From assembly GCA_024642115.1 (NCBI GenBank), contig JAHEBU010000002.1, positions 62,001-126,000 of the forward strand: a stretch of 64,000 bases of DNA, in the 5' to 3' direction. A program made the translations under genes and the position numbers. The DNA is from Marivivens sp. GTDB taxonomy: Bacteria > Pseudomonadota > Alphaproteobacteria > Rhodobacterales > Rhodobacteraceae. The first letter of the stretch is position 1. Each line of letters begins with the position of its first letter. Below, piece after piece: positions 18,545 to 27,704 of this stretch. A model generated the notes under the pieces. It did not search any database, was not told the origin of the DNA, and saw only the letters and a program-made list of their open reading frames with translations.

Positions 18545-18888
18545 CCCGCTCCCGCCTGCGATTGAAAACACCGCAGGAATTTCGCTGGCACCTGATCCAG
18601 ATCGCCGGTTTTGCGGTGGCGTTCCTCGTCGTCTCTCTGGGGTTGGGGATCTTGGGTTACCGCTGGTTTGCGGGGCTGGGCTGGATCGACAGCTTCTTCA
18701 ACGCCAGCATGATCCTGACGGGCATGGGTCCGGTCGATCCGATGCCCACCGACGGGGCCAAGATATTCGCCAGCCTCTATGCCATCTACGGCGGGGCTGT
18801 ATATCCGGCGCTGACTGCGGTGGTGCTCTACCCCTTTGTCCACCGCATGATGGTGGCGCTGCACCTGCAATCACAGGACAAGGATTAG
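18541..18888 (+). CDS. Small membrane protein resembling a two-span potassium channel
   Basis: 115 residues from a GTG overlapping the GNAT stop. Span 1 is around residues 19-43 (IAGFAVAFLVVSLGLGILGY); a re-entrant-like segment WIDSFFNASMILTGMGP follows; span 2 is around 78-103. The order span, pore helix, TxGxG-like turn (LTGMGPVDP), DGAKIFASLYAIYGG and span matches the layout of Ion_trans_2 channels, but the filter is TGMGP rather than TVGYG, so potassium selectivity is doubtful. It could be a degenerate channel subunit or a different membrane protein. Confidence 0.6.
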
Positions 18889-19949
18889 GCGAACCGTCCC
18901 ACCCGGTAGGGGGACAGCATCGGCTCGCCCTGCCCGCCCATGACCTCGCGGGCGACCAGTTCCCCGACAATGGCGGCCAGAGTCACCCCGCTGTGCATCG
19001 TGGCGACATAGGCGCCCTCGGTCACCGGACCGATCACCGGCAACCCGTCCTGCGGCACCGGACGCCAGCCCAGATTGACCTCGGCCCAAGGGTCGGTCAG
19101 CTGGGGCAGATGGTGACGCAATCGGTCCATCGCCGCATCGGCCAACAGATCAGGACGGTCGGTGATGGCCTCTGAGCTGTCCCCCTGATGGGACAGCGAC
19201 GTTGGCAGGATCACCCGCCCCGCCGCATCCTGACGCACCTCCCCCTCGGGCGAGACAAGGATATGGCCGATCAACGGCCCCACCGGACGCGTGCGCAATA
19301 TCAGACCCGGACGGGACAACATCGGCAGATGGACACCGATCTGTGCCAGCAGCGCGGTCGACGCCGTGCCGGTCGCGAGGACGACCAAGTCCGCCTCCAC
19401 CCGGCCCACATTCGTCTGAACGCCCACGATCCGACCACTTTCAGCGCAAAGTCCGGTCACAGGAACCCCCGTCCAGATCTGGACCCCGCGCGCCACCGCC
19501 CCCTGCAACAAAGCGGCGGTCAGCATGACCGGATCGACAGCGCCTTCTGCGGCAAAGGCAAGTGCCTGCTCGGGCGGATGGGCCAGATGCGGCTCGTGGC
19601 GCTGCACTTGGGCCCGGTCCAACACCTCGACCGGATAGTCCAGATCGGTCAACGTCTGCGCCATCGCCAGCAGATCGTCGCCCTGCGCCTCCCACCACAA
19701 ACAGCCCGGCCAGTCGGGACCAATCCCCAGATCAACAGCCAACCGGTGATGCGCCGCAATCCCCTCGGCCCGCAGGCGATGATGGGGGGCATCGGCATAG
19801 AAACTGGCATTGATCCAGCCGAACGATCCTCCCGACGCGGCCCCGGCGGGCTGGCCCGCCTCAATGACGGTGACAGCCGCGCCCGCTCGCACAAGGTTAT
19901 AGGCAATCGCGGCCCCGACGACCCCGGCTCCAACTACGATGATGCGCAT
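18885..19949 (-). CDS. FAD-dependent oxidoreductase (DadA / glycine-oxidase-like DAO family)
   Basis: 354 residues. The dinucleotide-binding fold opens at the N-terminus with IIVVGAGVVGAAIAYNLVRAGAAVTVIE (GxGxxG then Glu). GGSFGWINA, a mid-protein ADLVVLATGTAS and a C-terminal PVIGPVTEGAYVATMHSGVTLA complete the DAO pattern. Such enzymes deaminate or demethylate amino acids or sarcosine-like substrates and pass electrons to oxygen or the respiratory chain. It ends convergently against the channel-like gene, overlapping it by four bases, and is divergent from the DUF985 gene. Confidence 0.88.
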   Translation of the reverse strand: MRIIVVGAGVVGAAIAYNLVRAGAAVTVIEAGQPAGAASGGSFGWINASFYADAPHHRLRAEGIAAHHRLAVDLGIGPDWPGCLWWEAQGDDLLAMAQTLTDLDYPVEVLDRAQVQRHEPHLAHPPEQALAFAAEGAVDPVMLTAALLQGAVARGVQIWTGVPVTGLCAESGRIVGVQTNVGRVEADLVVLATGTASTALLAQIGVHLPMLSRPGLILRTRPVGPLIGHILVSPEGEVRQDAAGRVILPTSLSHQGDSSEAITDRPDLLADAAMDRLRHHLPQLTDPWAEVNLGWRPVPQDGLPVIGPVTEGAYVATMHSGVTLAAIVGELVAREVMGGQGEPMLSPYRVGRFA

Positions 19950-20007
19950 GCGACCCTCCGTTTTGGGCAGACTGGCACGACCTGCGAGGCTGGGCTAGTC
20001 TGCGGTC

Positions 20008-20427
20008 ATGACCGCCGAACAGATCATCGCTGCCCTCAACCTCGCCCCCCATCCCGAAGGTGGGCATTACCGCCAGACGTGGATGGCTTCGGGACCGGGG
20101 CGACCCAGCGGGACCTGCATCTATTTCCTGATCAAACAAGGCGAAGTCAGCCACTGGCACACCGTCGACGCGACAGAAATCTGGCTCTACCACGCGGGCG
20201 CCCCATTGATCCTGTCAACCGCCGCGACCGATGCCGGACCCGCGACAGACCACATCCTCGGGCCGGACATCGACACGAACAAAGGCCCGCAAGCTATTGT
20301 TCCGCCTCACCATTGGCAGTCCGCGCGAACCACGGGCGACTATACGCTGGTCAGTTGCACCGTCAGCCCTGGGTTCACATTCGACGGCTTCACGCTCGCT
20401 CCAGCGGGCTTTGATATCCCGCGCTGA
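20008..20427 (+). CDS. DUF985 family cupin
   Basis: 139 residues. The N-terminal LNLAPHPEGGHYRQTW, then GTCIYFLIKQGEVSHWHTVDATEIWLYHAG with the cupin histidines, and late VPPHHWQSAR plus LVSCTVSPGFTFDGF are the DUF985 pattern. The fold is a small beta-barrel; no enzyme activity is established for most members. An isolated gene, divergent from the FAD oxidoreductase gene, followed by intergenic repeat-like sequence and a terminator that serves the opposite strand. Confidence 0.88.
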   Translation: MTAEQIIAALNLAPHPEGGHYRQTWMASGPGRPSGTCIYFLIKQGEVSHWHTVDATEIWLYHAGAPLILSTAATDAGPATDHILGPDIDTNKGPQAIVPPHHWQSARTTGDYTLVSCTVSPGFTFDGFTLAPAGFDIPR

Positions 20428-20437
20428 CCCGCGTCAC

Positions 20438-20484
20438 TTCACATGAACACCTCCAGGGGGCCGAAGGCAGGGGCAGCGCCCCCT
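20438..20484 (+). repeat. Degenerate copy C of the intergenic repeat element
   Basis: TTCACATGAACACCTCC, AGGGGGCCGAAGGC and AGGGGCAGCGCCCCCT follow in the same order as the blocks of copies A (2163) and B (8907), with shorter, diverged sequence and a different palindrome core. It again lies just after a gene end. The relation is weaker than between A and B. Confidence 0.4.
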
Positions 20485-20494
20485 CGGCCGGACG

Positions 20495-20518
20495 AAAAAA
20501 GGGGTCCCGAAGGACCCC
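20495..20518 (-). terminator. Intrinsic terminator
   Basis: On the minus strand, GGGGTCC, loop TTCG, GGACCCC, followed by six T. A 7-bp GC-rich stem with a UUCG-type tetraloop and U-run is a standard intrinsic terminator. It would stop minus-strand transcripts coming from the small basic protein gene (20649-20792) about 130 bases upstream. Confidence 0.8.
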
Positions 20519-20617
20519 TGTAGTTTCGCCGCTCAGGCTCATTCTGTGTACCGCCCGGTTTCTGCCTGCGGCCTGAGCATCGTCAAGGGCGAGCGCACCC
20601 GCCCCGGAACTTGTTGG

Positions 20618-20640
20618 GAGGGGCGGCAGAACCGCCCCTC
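20618..20640 (-). terminator. Stem-loop directly after the small basic protein gene
   Basis: A 9-bp perfect stem (GAGGGGCGG with CCGCCCCTC) and a 5-base loop, beginning eight bases past the stop codon. It lacks a U-run on the minus strand, so it may protect the 3' end while the terminator at 20495 stops transcription. Confidence 0.5.
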
Positions 20641-20648
20641 TCGCTTCA

Positions 20649-20792
20649 TTATTTTTTCCTGTTCGGACGCTGAGTCAGCGCCGACGCCGCTGCTGTTTTG
20701 GCAGCTGGCGAGGACTTCGGATCACGTAGAACCTTGGAAGCAGCAGAAGCTGCCTTGGCACTTGTGACCTCGGAGTTTTTCCGTCCAGCCAT
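20649..20792 (-). CDS. Short basic Ala/Lys-rich protein
   Basis: 47 residues beginning MAGRKNSEVTSAKAASAAS, continuing with SKVLRDPKSSPAAKTAAASAL and ending RPNRKK. An AGGAG ribosome-binding site is nine bases upstream of this ATG; an earlier ATG (20801) sits directly against the same AGGAG and is less likely. The pattern of conserved-looking ASK..L.D.....AK.AAASAL blocks resembles a small hypothetical family common in proteobacteria. Charge and composition recall histone-H1-like tails, but the short length makes nucleic-acid binding only a guess. Confidence 0.7.
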   Translation of the reverse strand: MAGRKNSEVTSAKAASAASKVLRDPKSSPAAKTAAASALTQRPNRKK

Positions 20793-20807
20793 ACTGAACA
20801 TCTCCTC

Positions 20808-20816
20808 TTATCCACA
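20808..20816 (+). promoter_or_regulatory. Consensus DnaA box
   Basis: TTATCCACA, a perfect match to the high-affinity DnaA 9-mer, just upstream of the small basic protein gene. No second box is close by, so this is not an origin; it could be a titration or regulatory site or chance. Confidence 0.4.
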
Positions 20817-20963
20817 GGGAAGTGGGGACAACCCATGTATTTCCTGTGAGTTAGCAGCGTGTCGTTGATCCCCGAACCGAAACATGTTTCTACCTTTTAC
20901 ACGGCCCAACTGGACCGATTTGGTTAGTCCCTCACCCACGCTGGTTAAGCGGAGGGACGAGCC

Positions 20964-20991
20964 GGGGATCAGCGCGCCAACGCTGATCCCC
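20964..20991 (-). terminator. Perfect stem-loop downstream of nrdJ
   Basis: An 11-bp perfect inverted repeat (left arm GGGGATCAGCG) with a six-base loop, 13 bases past the nrdJ stop. No U-run follows, so it is either a Rho-assisted end or an mRNA-stabilising structure. Confidence 0.6.
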
Positions 20992-21004
20992 AACCCTCAA
21001 TCTC

Positions 21005-24000
21005 TTAGCTACAGCCGCTTGTCCCGCCGCAGGTGTTGCACTTCATGCAGGTCCCGTTGCGGACCAGCGTGTAGTTGCCACATTCACCGCAGGGGTCGCC
21101 TTCATAGCCCTGCATCTTGGCCTTGTCGCGTGCTGTCAGACTGCCCGTGGCGGCCATTGTCCCGGTCGAAAGGGCCGTCTGCATCCCGCCAAACGTGCCG
21201 TTGGCAACGGCTGGCACCAGGGTCTGCAAGGCCTCCATCGGATCGGCTAGCGCGGTGACACCCATCCCGCCGTTCAGCACATGCAACTCCATCGGCAACC
21301 GCTTGCGCAGATACCCGGTCGAAGAGATTTGCTTGAGCACTTCCAACGACTTGGAGGCCGCAGTTTCACTGGGTTGGCGGATGTTGCTGACACCCTCTTC
21401 CTCGCCCCGGCCAATATCGTCGAACGACGCGCCTTCGGGTTTGACATGGGCCAGATCGGTCCGGTCGAGGTAGCTGACAGCCAACTCCCGGAAGATATAG
21501 TCCAGGATCGACGTCGCCTGCTTGATGCTGTCGTTGCCCTGAACCATTCCCGCCGGTTCGAACTTGGTGAAGGTAAAGGCGTCCACGAACTCTTCCAACG
21601 GCACACCGTATTGCAGACCGACCGACACCGAGATGGCAAAGTTGTTCATCATGGCGCGGAACCCCGCACCTTCCTTGTGCATGTCGATAAAGATTTCTCC
21701 AAGAGAACCATCTGCATACTCGCCGGTCCTCAGGTAAACCTTGTGGCCGCCGACGATGGCCTTCTGGGTATAGCCCTTGCGCCGCTGTGGCATCTTTTCG
21801 CGTTCGCGGTTGCGGACTTCCTTGATGATGATCTTTTCGATGATCTTTTCGGCCAGAACGGCGGCCTTTTCGTGGGGGTTGCCGGATTCCAGCACCTCTG
21901 CCGCGTCCTCGTCGTCCTCGATCAGCGCACTTGCCAGCGGTTGCGACAGTTTGGACCCGTCACGGTAGAGCGCATTGGCCTTGATCCCCAGCGACCACGA
22001 CAATTCGTATGCCTTCTGGCAATCCTCGATCGTGGCATCGTTGGGCATGTTGATCGTCTTGGAAATCGCGCCCGAGATGAACGATTGGGCGGCGGCCATC
22101 ATGTAGATGTGGCTGTCCACCGACAGGAACCGCTTGCCCTTCTTGCCACAGGGGTTGGCGCAGTCGAACACGTTCAGATGCTCGGCTTTCAGGAACGGCG
22201 CGCCTTCCAGCGTCATCGTCCCGCAGATGTGGTCGTTGGCCGCCTCGATCTCGCGCTTGGAAAATCCAAGGTGCTGCAACAGGTTGAACGTCGGATCTGC
22301 CAGCTTTTCGGCGGGAATGCCCAGCGTTTTCTTGCAGAAATCCTCGCCCAGTGTCCACTGGTTGAACACAAAGCGGATATCGAACGCCGCCTTGAGCGAG
22401 CTGTCGATCTTGTCCAGCTCCGCCTGACCAAAGCCGTGGCCGATCAGCGACGAATGGTTGATCGCCGGGGCCTGACCCATCGACCCGTGGCCCACGGCAT
22501 AGGCAATGATCTCTTCGATCTGCGCCGATCCATAGCCCAGCTTTTCCAGCGCAGCCGGAACGGATTGGTTGATGATCTTGAAGTAGCCACCCCCGGCCAG
22601 CTTCTTGAACTTGACCAGCGCAAAGTCAGGTTCGATCCCGGTGGTGTCGCAATCCATCACCAGACCGATGGTGCCGGTGGGCGCGATGACCGAAACCTGC
22701 GCATTGCGATAGCCATGTGCCTCGCCCAGACGCAGCGCCTCGTCCCACGACGACATCGCCAGATCGACCAGACGGGCGTCCGGGCAGTTGGCGTGGTCCA
22801 GCGGGACGGGCTTGATATCCAACCCCTCGTAGCCGTCCGCGTGGCCCTTGGCAGCGTTGCGGTGGTTGCGGATCACGCGCAGCATGTGGTCCTTGTTGCG
22901 CTCGTAGCCGCTGAACGCGCCCAGTTCCCCCGCCATTTCGGCCGACGTCGCATAGGACACGCCGGTCATGATCGCCGTCAACGCCGCGCCCATCGCCCGG
23001 CCCTCGGCCGAATCATAGCCCAGACCCATATTCATCAGCAGACCGCCGATGTTGGCATAGCCCAGACCCAAGGTCCGGAAATCATACGACAACTGGGCAA
23101 TTTCCTTGGACGGGAACTGCGCCATCATCACGCTGATTTCCAGCGTCACGGTCCACAGACGGGTCGCATGCATGTAATCTTCGACCTGAAACACGCCATC
23201 CTTGTAGAACGTCAGCAGGTTCATCGACGCCAGGTTGCAGGCGGTGTCGTCCAGGAACATGTATTCCGAACAGGGGTTCGACCCCCGGATCGCCCCATCC
23301 TCGGGGCAGGTGTGCCAGGCGTTGACCGTGTCATGATACTGGATGCCGGGATCGGCACAGGCCCAGGCGGCGTGGCCGACCTGTTCCCACAGCTTGCGGG
23401 CCTTGATCGTCTTGGCGACGGTCCCGGTCTTGCGGTTGATCAGTTGCCAATCGCCATCTGCCTCGACCGCCTTGAGAAAGGCGTCGGTCACCCGGATCGA
23501 GTTGTTCGAATTCTGACCCGAAACGCTGGAATAGGCTTCCGAATCCCAGTCGGTGTCATAGGTCGGGAATTCGATGCTGGTGTGGCCCTGCTTGGCGTAA
23601 TCCAGCACCCGCTTGACGTAAGTCTCGGGGATACAAACCTTTTTCGCCTCACGGATCGCCTGTTTCAGCGACGTGTTGACCGACGGATCATAGGCATCCG
23701 TCTCAGCCCCGTCCCACGACTTGATCGCAGCAAAGATCAGGTTCAGCTTCTGCTCGTGCATCTTGGACCCGGCGACGATCGACGCCACCTTCTGTTCCTC
23801 GATGACCTTCCAGTTGATGAAATCCTCGATATCGGGGTGATCGGCATCAACGATGACCATCTTGGCGGCGCGGCGGGTGGTGCCGCCCGACTTGATCGCG
23901 CCGGCTGCGCGGTCGCCGATTTTCAGAAAGCCCATCAGGCCCGACGATTTGCCGCCGCCCGACAGTTTCTCGCCTTCGCCGCGCAGGGACGAGAAGTTGG

Positions 24001-24673
24001 TGCCAGTCCCCGATCCATACTTGAACAGACGCGCCTCGCGGACCCACAGGTCCATGATGCCGCCGTCGTTGACCAGATCGTCCTTGACCGACTGGATGAA
24101 ACAGGCGTGCGGCTGGGGGTGTTCGTAAGACGAGGTGGACGCGGTCAGCTTGCCCGTCTTGTAGTCTACATAATGGTGTCCCTGCGCCGGGCCGTCGATG
24201 CCATAGGCCCAATGCAGGCCGGTGTTGAACCACTGAGGGCTGTTGGGGGCGGCGCGCTGGGTCGCCAGCATGAATCGCATCTCGTCGAAATAGGCGCGGG
24301 CGTCGGCTTCGGTGGTGAAATAACCACCCTTCCAGCCCCAATAGGTCCAGGCACCGGCCAGCCGATCAAAAACCTGCTTGGCGCTGGTTTCGCCGCCCAT
24401 GGTGGCGCCTTCGGCCGGAACCGACCGCCACAGGAATTCGGGGATGCCCTTTTCCTTGACGCGCTTGACCTCAGACGGGACACCCGCCTTGCGGAAATAC
24501 TTCTGGGCGATGACATCGCTGGCGACCTGGCTCCAGTCCGCCGGGATCTGGCAATCCTTCAGTTGAAAGACGACCGATCCATCCGGATTGCGGATTTCCG
24601 AGGTGACCGCACGGAACGGGACCTGAGCATATGCGTCCTGTCCGTCCTTGGTGAAACTGCGTTCAATTTTCAT
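21005..24673 (-). CDS. nrdJ: Vitamin B12-dependent (class II) ribonucleoside-diphosphate reductase
   Basis: 1222 residues, the long class II form that uses adenosylcobalamin to generate the thiyl radical and so needs no oxygen. The N-terminal region, the [16 protein letters not shown] segment, [16 protein letters not shown] substrate loop, active-site [18 protein letters not shown] near residue 465 and [14 protein letters not shown] are visible. The C-terminal 30 residues carry a zinc/redox Cys cluster ([18 protein letters not shown]). The start at [11 protein letters not shown] is the family N-terminus; an open frame upstream to 24898 has no family character. It is the only RNR in the window, and two NrdR-like boxes lie upstream. 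Confidence 0.97.
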   Translation of the reverse strand: MKIERSFTKDGQDAYAQVPFRAVTSEIRNPDGSVVFQLKDCQIPADWSQVASDVIAQKYFRKAGVPSEVKRVKEKGIPEFLWRSVPAEGATMGGETSAKQVFDRLAGAWTYWGWKGGYFTTEADARAYFDEMRFMLATQRAAPNSPQWFNTGLHWAYGIDGPAQGHHYVDYKTGKLTASTSSYEHPQPHACFIQSVKDDLVNDGGIMDLWVREARLFKYGSGTGTNFSSLRGEGEKLSGGGKSSGLMGFLKIGDRAAGAIKSGGTTRRAAKMVIVDADHPDIEDFINWKVIEEQKVASIVAGSKMHEQKLNLIFAAIKSWDGAETDAYDPSVNTSLKQAIREAKKVCIPETYVKRVLDYAKQGHTSIEFPTYDTDWDSEAYSSVSGQNSNNSIRVTDAFLKAVEADGDWQLINRKTGTVAKTIKARKLWEQVGHAAWACADPGIQYHDTVNAWHTCPEDGAIRGSNPCSEYMFLDDTACNLASMNLLTFYKDGVFQVEDYMHATRLWTVTLEISVMMAQFPSKEIAQLSYDFRTLGLGYANIGGLLMNMGLGYDSAEGRAMGAALTAIMTGVSYATSAEMAGELGAFSGYERNKDHMLRVIRNHRNAAKGHADGYEGLDIKPVPLDHANCPDARLVDLAMSSWDEALRLGEAHGYRNAQVSVIAPTGTIGLVMDCDTTGIEPDFALVKFKKLAGGGYFKIINQSVPAALEKLGYGSAQIEEIIAYAVGHGSMGQAPAINHSSLIGHGFGQAELDKIDSSLKAAFDIRFVFNQWTLGEDFCKKTLGIPAEKLADPTFNLLQHLGFSKREIEAANDHICGTMTLEGAPFLKAEHLNVFDCANPCGKKGKRFLSVDSHIYMMAAAQSFISGAISKTINMPNDATIEDCQKAYELSWSLGIKANALYRDGSKLSQPLASALIEDDEDAAEVLESGNPHEKAAVLAEKIIEKIIIKEVRNREREKMPQRRKGYTQKAIVGGHKVYLRTGEYADGSLGEIFIDMHKEGAGFRAMMNNFAISVSVGLQYGVPLEEFVDAFTFTKFEPAGMVQGNDSIKQATSILDYIFRELAVSYLDRTDLAHVKPEGASFDDIGRGEEEGVSNIRQPSETAASKSLEVLKQISSTGYLRKRLPMELHVLNGGMGVTALADPMEALQTLVPAVANGTFGGMQTALSTGTMAATGSLTARDKAKMQGYEGDPCGECGNYTLVRNGTCMKCNTCGGTSGCS

Positions 24674-25227
24674 CGACCTTGCCCCTTTTGCGCCAACGTT
24701 GTGACGCCGTCCCAGAAATGACCCCCTCGCGTCAGGGGGCAACCAAATGCCGGTCTGCGATGGGGACGCAACTCTCGCTCTCACGACACCTTGCGGATGC
24801 CGTGAGTCATGGATCGGGCCACGCCGATCTGGTCTTGAGAATGTCCGTCCCCATGCGGAGGCCACCATATCTTGTGTGGCTCGTTCCAGCTCGCACAACC
24901 TGACCGATCTACATATGGTGGGTCAACGCCAATTTTTACCAATCTGTAGGAATTTTCGGTTGACCATGGCCGATTGGCGCCAGCGCAGGCCGATCCTGCG
25001 ATTCCTCCCCCGACTTGTCCACATCCTTGTGTCCGCCGGGGTGTCGGGCGCGTGTCGGCGATATTATGCCGAATATCGGCAGACTTAGCCTGCCATGCTC
25101 ACACATCGGGTGAACTGCATCCAAACCGGACCCATCGCGGACACGCCAATTTGCGGTGATTCAGACAGCTTTGGTTTGCATCCCGCCGCCGCTGTGCGAC
25201 GGTGACCTAAATACAACGGAGCAGACA
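24674..25227. other. Long intergenic region between nrdJ and the lipoprotein gene
   Basis: It holds the nrdJ promoter region with two NrdR-like sites (24862-24877 and 24906-24921), a DnaA-like 9-mer TTGTCCACA (25015-25023) and a set of inverted half-sites (25055-25080). I looked for the conserved GCCACTG element of a cobalamin riboswitch and did not find it. Short open frames here lack ribosome-binding sites. Confidence 0.55.
24862..24921 (-). promoter_or_regulatory. Candidate pair of NrdR boxes upstream of nrdJ
   Basis: ACACAAGATATGGTGG (24862-24877, minus strand) matches about 13 of 16 positions of the NrdR-box consensus, and GATCTACATATGGTGG (24906-24921, plus strand) matches its core CwAtATaTwG imperfectly. 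Start-to-start spacing is 44 bp, about four helical turns; NrdR boxes normally occur in helically phased pairs in front of nrd operons. It implies dATP/ATP-sensed repression of nrdJ. Confidence 0.45.
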
Positions 25228-25704
25228 ATGTCCAAAGCGTTCCTTTTGGCCCTGTTGCCCCTGATGGGGGCTCTGGCGGCCTGCGACACGCCCCCCCCAG
25301 ACTCTCGGCCCGCCACCCAGGTCGGCATCGAACGGGCGTTTTTCGCCCAGTATCCGGCGGACGTTTACGATGGTCTGGCCGAGGCTTGCGCGAAACCCGG
25401 CGATGTCCTGACCCGGCCATCGCGCGGGCGACTCAAATGCGAGGGACTGCCCGATCCCGAAACTGCCGCCTCGCTCATCATCGGGTTTGATGGGCGAATC
25501 GATGACCTGCCCCGGTTCGTCCTGACCCTGACCGGACAGCAGGAACCTGGCGGTTACCTGGTGACGTTTGACTACCATATCAATGTGCCTCAGGCGGCCG
25601 GAGGGGCCCAGATCGTGCGGGTGTCGGATGGCCGGCTGGTGGAAACACTGCGCGACTCGATCCGCCGGTCTGGCGGACAGGTCCTGCCGGTTCCGACCAG
25701 CTGA
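25228..25704 (+). CDS. Putative lipoprotein
   Basis: 158 residues. A signal sequence [19 protein letters not shown] ends in a lipobox (LAAC, Cys19), so the mature protein is probably acylated and membrane-anchored on the periplasmic side. The rest is mixed alpha/beta with two further Cys residues (in EACAKPGD and [10 protein letters not shown]) that could form a disulfide. I recognise no domain. An in-frame start at 25156 would destroy the signal peptide and is rejected. The gene ends eight bases before the tRNA on the other strand. Confidence 0.75.
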   Translation: MSKAFLLALLPLMGALAACDTPPPDSRPATQVGIERAFFAQYPADVYDGLAEACAKPGDVLTRPSRGRLKCEGLPDPETAASLIIGFDGRIDDLPRFVLTLTGQQEPGGYLVTFDYHINVPQAAGGAQIVRVSDGRLVETLRDSIRRSGGQVLPVPTS

Positions 25705-25711
25705 CCCTACA

Positions 25712-25788
25712 TGGTCGGGGCGGAGAGATTCGAACTCCCGACCCTCTGTTCCCAAAACAGATGCGCTACCAGACTGCGCTACGCCCCG
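25712..25788 (-). tRNA. tRNA-Pro (anticodon TGG)
   Basis: 77 nt including an encoded CCA. The acceptor stem pairs CGGGGCG with CGCCCCG, the anticodon arm is TCTGT-TTTGGGA-ACAGA giving anticodon TGG, and the T-arm has GAGTTCGAATC. The D-arm sequence AGCGCAGTCTGGTAGCGC is standard. It reads CCA and, by wobble, CCG and possibly CCU proline codons. Confidence 0.97.
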
Positions 25789-25833
25789 AAACCATGCGGC
25801 GTCTTTAGGCTGGTCAGGTTGATTTGAAAAGCC

Positions 25834-26331
25834 CTAACCGCCGCAGGCCAGAACAGCATCCGGGCCAAGGCTGGGATGCTGGATCACATCGCCCGCCTTT
25901 ATGCCCAGCCGATCGGCCAGGCCGCCGTTGATCTCGAGCACATATTGGATGCCCTGCCCGCCATCTATGGTGGTGTCGTCCATCGGCACGGAATTGCTGT
26001 GGACGGTACGAATCACGCCGGTCGGATCGGCAAACAGCATGTCCAGCGGGATCAGGGTGTTGTGCATCCAGAACGTGGCGTGCTGCGGCGCTTCGTAGGC
26101 AAACAACATGCCTGTCATGGTGGGCATCTGCGGGACGTTCATCAGGCCCTGCGCCCGTTCGCGCGCATCGTCGGCGACCTGAACAGTGAAATTAGCGCGG
26201 CCGAATTCACCCTGCACGGTCACGCGGTCATCCCGGCACTGGGCGGATGCCACCCCCGCCACGACGGACAGGGCCAGCGCCGCCGCTAGAACGATGCGCC
26301 CGTCCCGACCAGTTTCACCACTGCTTCCCAT
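25834..26331 (-). CDS. DUF192 family periplasmic protein
   Basis: 165 residues with a signal peptide (IVLAAALALSVVAGVASAQC) and a DUF192 domain: ERAQGLMNVPQMPTMTGMLFAYE, HATFWMHNTLIPLDMLFAD and YVLEINGGLADRLGIKAGD. Family proteins are small secreted or periplasmic domains of unknown role. The first 15 codons overlap the 3' end of the cold-shock gene by 46 bases on the same strand, implying cotranscription. Confidence 0.87.
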   Translation of the reverse strand: MGSSGETGRDGRIVLAAALALSVVAGVASAQCRDDRVTVQGEFGRANFTVQVADDARERAQGLMNVPQMPTMTGMLFAYEAPQHATFWMHNTLIPLDMLFADPTGVIRTVHSNSVPMDDTTIDGGQGIQYVLEINGGLADRLGIKAGDVIQHPSLGPDAVLACGG

Positions 26332-26837
26332 CCCAGGACCTCTGTTGCCATCTTGCCGCGCTTGCCGTCGATCACCCGGATCGCAACGGCCTCTCCCGGT
26401 TGCAAATCAGCCAGACCGGACCGGCGCAAGACCTCGATATGAATGAACACATCGTCGTCATAGCCGAACACGTTGGCAAAGCCAAAGCCCTTGGCCTTGT
26501 CGAACCACTTGACCCGGGCCGGCACGACCGGGGTCGCGGCCAGAACGGCAGGGTCGATATCGGCCAGATCGCTCAGCGGTGGCGTGGATGTGGCGGCAGG
26601 CGGCGTGATCGACACAACCTCGACAGCCTGCATACCCCGCTCGGTCTCGGTCGCGATCACCTCGATGGCTGATCCATCCGCAACCGAACTCTGCCCAAAA
26701 TTCCGCAAGACATTGGCATGAAGCAGAACATCCGGACCGCCCGTGTCCGAGACAACAAACCCAAACCCCTTGGCCGGATCGAACCATTTGACGTGCCCCC
26801 GCAATCGGTGGCCGTCCTCGTTTTCATCAATACTCAT
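26286..26837 (-). CDS. Cold-shock protein with two CSD domains
   Basis: 183 residues in two OB-fold cold-shock domains. Domain 1 (about 12-77) has GHVKWFDPAKGFGFV with RNP1-like KGFGFV; domain 2 (about 107-172) has ARVKWFDKAKGFGFAN and DDDVFIHIEVL. Between them lies an Ala/Pro/Ser/Thr linker. Such double-CSD proteins bind single-stranded RNA/DNA and are common in Rhodobacterales. Start chosen at MSIDENEDG; a longer frame upstream has no domain content. It is followed by the overlapping DUF192 gene. Confidence 0.9.
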   Translation of the reverse strand: MSIDENEDGHRLRGHVKWFDPAKGFGFVVSDTGGPDVLLHANVLRNFGQSSVADGSAIEVIATETERGMQAVEVVSITPPAATSTPPLSDLADIDPAVLAATPVVPARVKWFDKAKGFGFANVFGYDDDVFIHIEVLRRSGLADLQPGEAVAIRVIDGKRGKMATEVLGWEAVVKLVGTGASF

Positions 26838-26954
26838 AGTCGCTTTCCAAACCACGGCCCCCATCGAACCCTGGCTTCAGTGGCTGTAACAGACCCTGTC
26901 TGCGCGCCATTCACAAGGCGAAATAAGGGTCGTGTTACTCACGAAGCGCGAAAT

Positions 26955-27560
26955 TCAGGGGTTCAATCGGGTTACTGACCAGGGGTCATGACGGTCAATA
27001 CGCGACCACCTGAAACGGTCATGCAACCTAAAGGCACCATCGGCCCAAAATTCGATCTCGGTCGGCACGATCCGGAAGCCGCCCCAAAACGGGGGGCGCT
27101 CCGGACTGATTCCCTTTGACGCGGTCACACGCGCAACCTCCGCCATCAACGCGCCGCGGGACTCCAGCGGGCGGGACTGACGCGAGGCCCAGGCCCCCAG
27201 CCTGCTCTGCAAAGACCGCGACCGGTAATAGGCGTCCGCCTGCGGGCCATCCTCCCGGCTGACCAGCCCGCGAACGCGCACCTGTCGGTGCAGCGACTTC
27301 CAGTGTAGCACGAATGCGGCCTTGCCGCTCGCTGCAATTTCCTGCCCCTTGCGGCTTTCGTAGTTGGTGTAGAACACGAACGCCTCCGCCTCGATCTCCT
27401 TGAGAAGGACCATCCGCACATTGGGCATCCCCTCGGGATCGACCGTGGCCAGGGCAATGGCGTTAGGATCGTTGGGCTCTGACGCCTCCGCTTCGGCCAG
27501 CCAGCGGCGGGCGATCGCAAACGGATCGTCACCCGCAAATAGTCCATCCCGTTCCGTCAT
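26955..27560 (-). CDS. pdxH: Pyridoxamine 5'-phosphate oxidase
   Basis: FMN enzyme that makes pyridoxal 5'-phosphate from pyridoxine or pyridoxamine phosphate. 201 residues from MTERDGLF, the usual size. FMN- and substrate-binding segments are [46 protein letters not shown] and the C-terminal [16 protein letters not shown] ending VTRLNP. The frame extends upstream to 27650 without family similarity. It is divergent from fabI. Confidence 0.95.
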   Translation of the reverse strand: MTERDGLFAGDDPFAIARRWLAEAEASEPNDPNAIALATVDPEGMPNVRMVLLKEIEAEAFVFYTNYESRKGQEIAASGKAAFVLHWKSLHRQVRVRGLVSREDGPQADAYYRSRSLQSRLGAWASRQSRPLESRGALMAEVARVTASKGISPERPPFWGGFRIVPTEIEFWADGAFRLHDRFRWSRIDRHDPWSVTRLNP

Positions 27561-27704
27561 GGTCAGCCTCTTGGATTTTTCCGGCGACCTAGCGCCGATG
27601 GCGGGCCGCTTCAACACCGACCTTACGCCCCGCGCGGTCTTGATGACCATAAGGCAATCGCCTACACCGGACCGAAATAGGGCCTACGCGCCAAGGGGGA
27701 CGAG

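Noticed and set aside
21281..24721. Open frame of more than 1100 codons on the plus strand opposite nrdJ
   Set aside because: It mirrors a strongly conserved nrdJ reading frame in a high-GC genome, where third-position GC keeps antisense frames open. It has no domain and no ribosome-binding site.
24674..24898. Upstream extension of nrdJ to 24898
   Set aside because: It covers the putative NrdR boxes and shows no similarity to class II reductases.
24674..24960. Cobalamin riboswitch in front of nrdJ
   Set aside because: Expected because the enzyme uses B12, but the conserved GCCACTG element and surrounding structure were not found on the minus strand.
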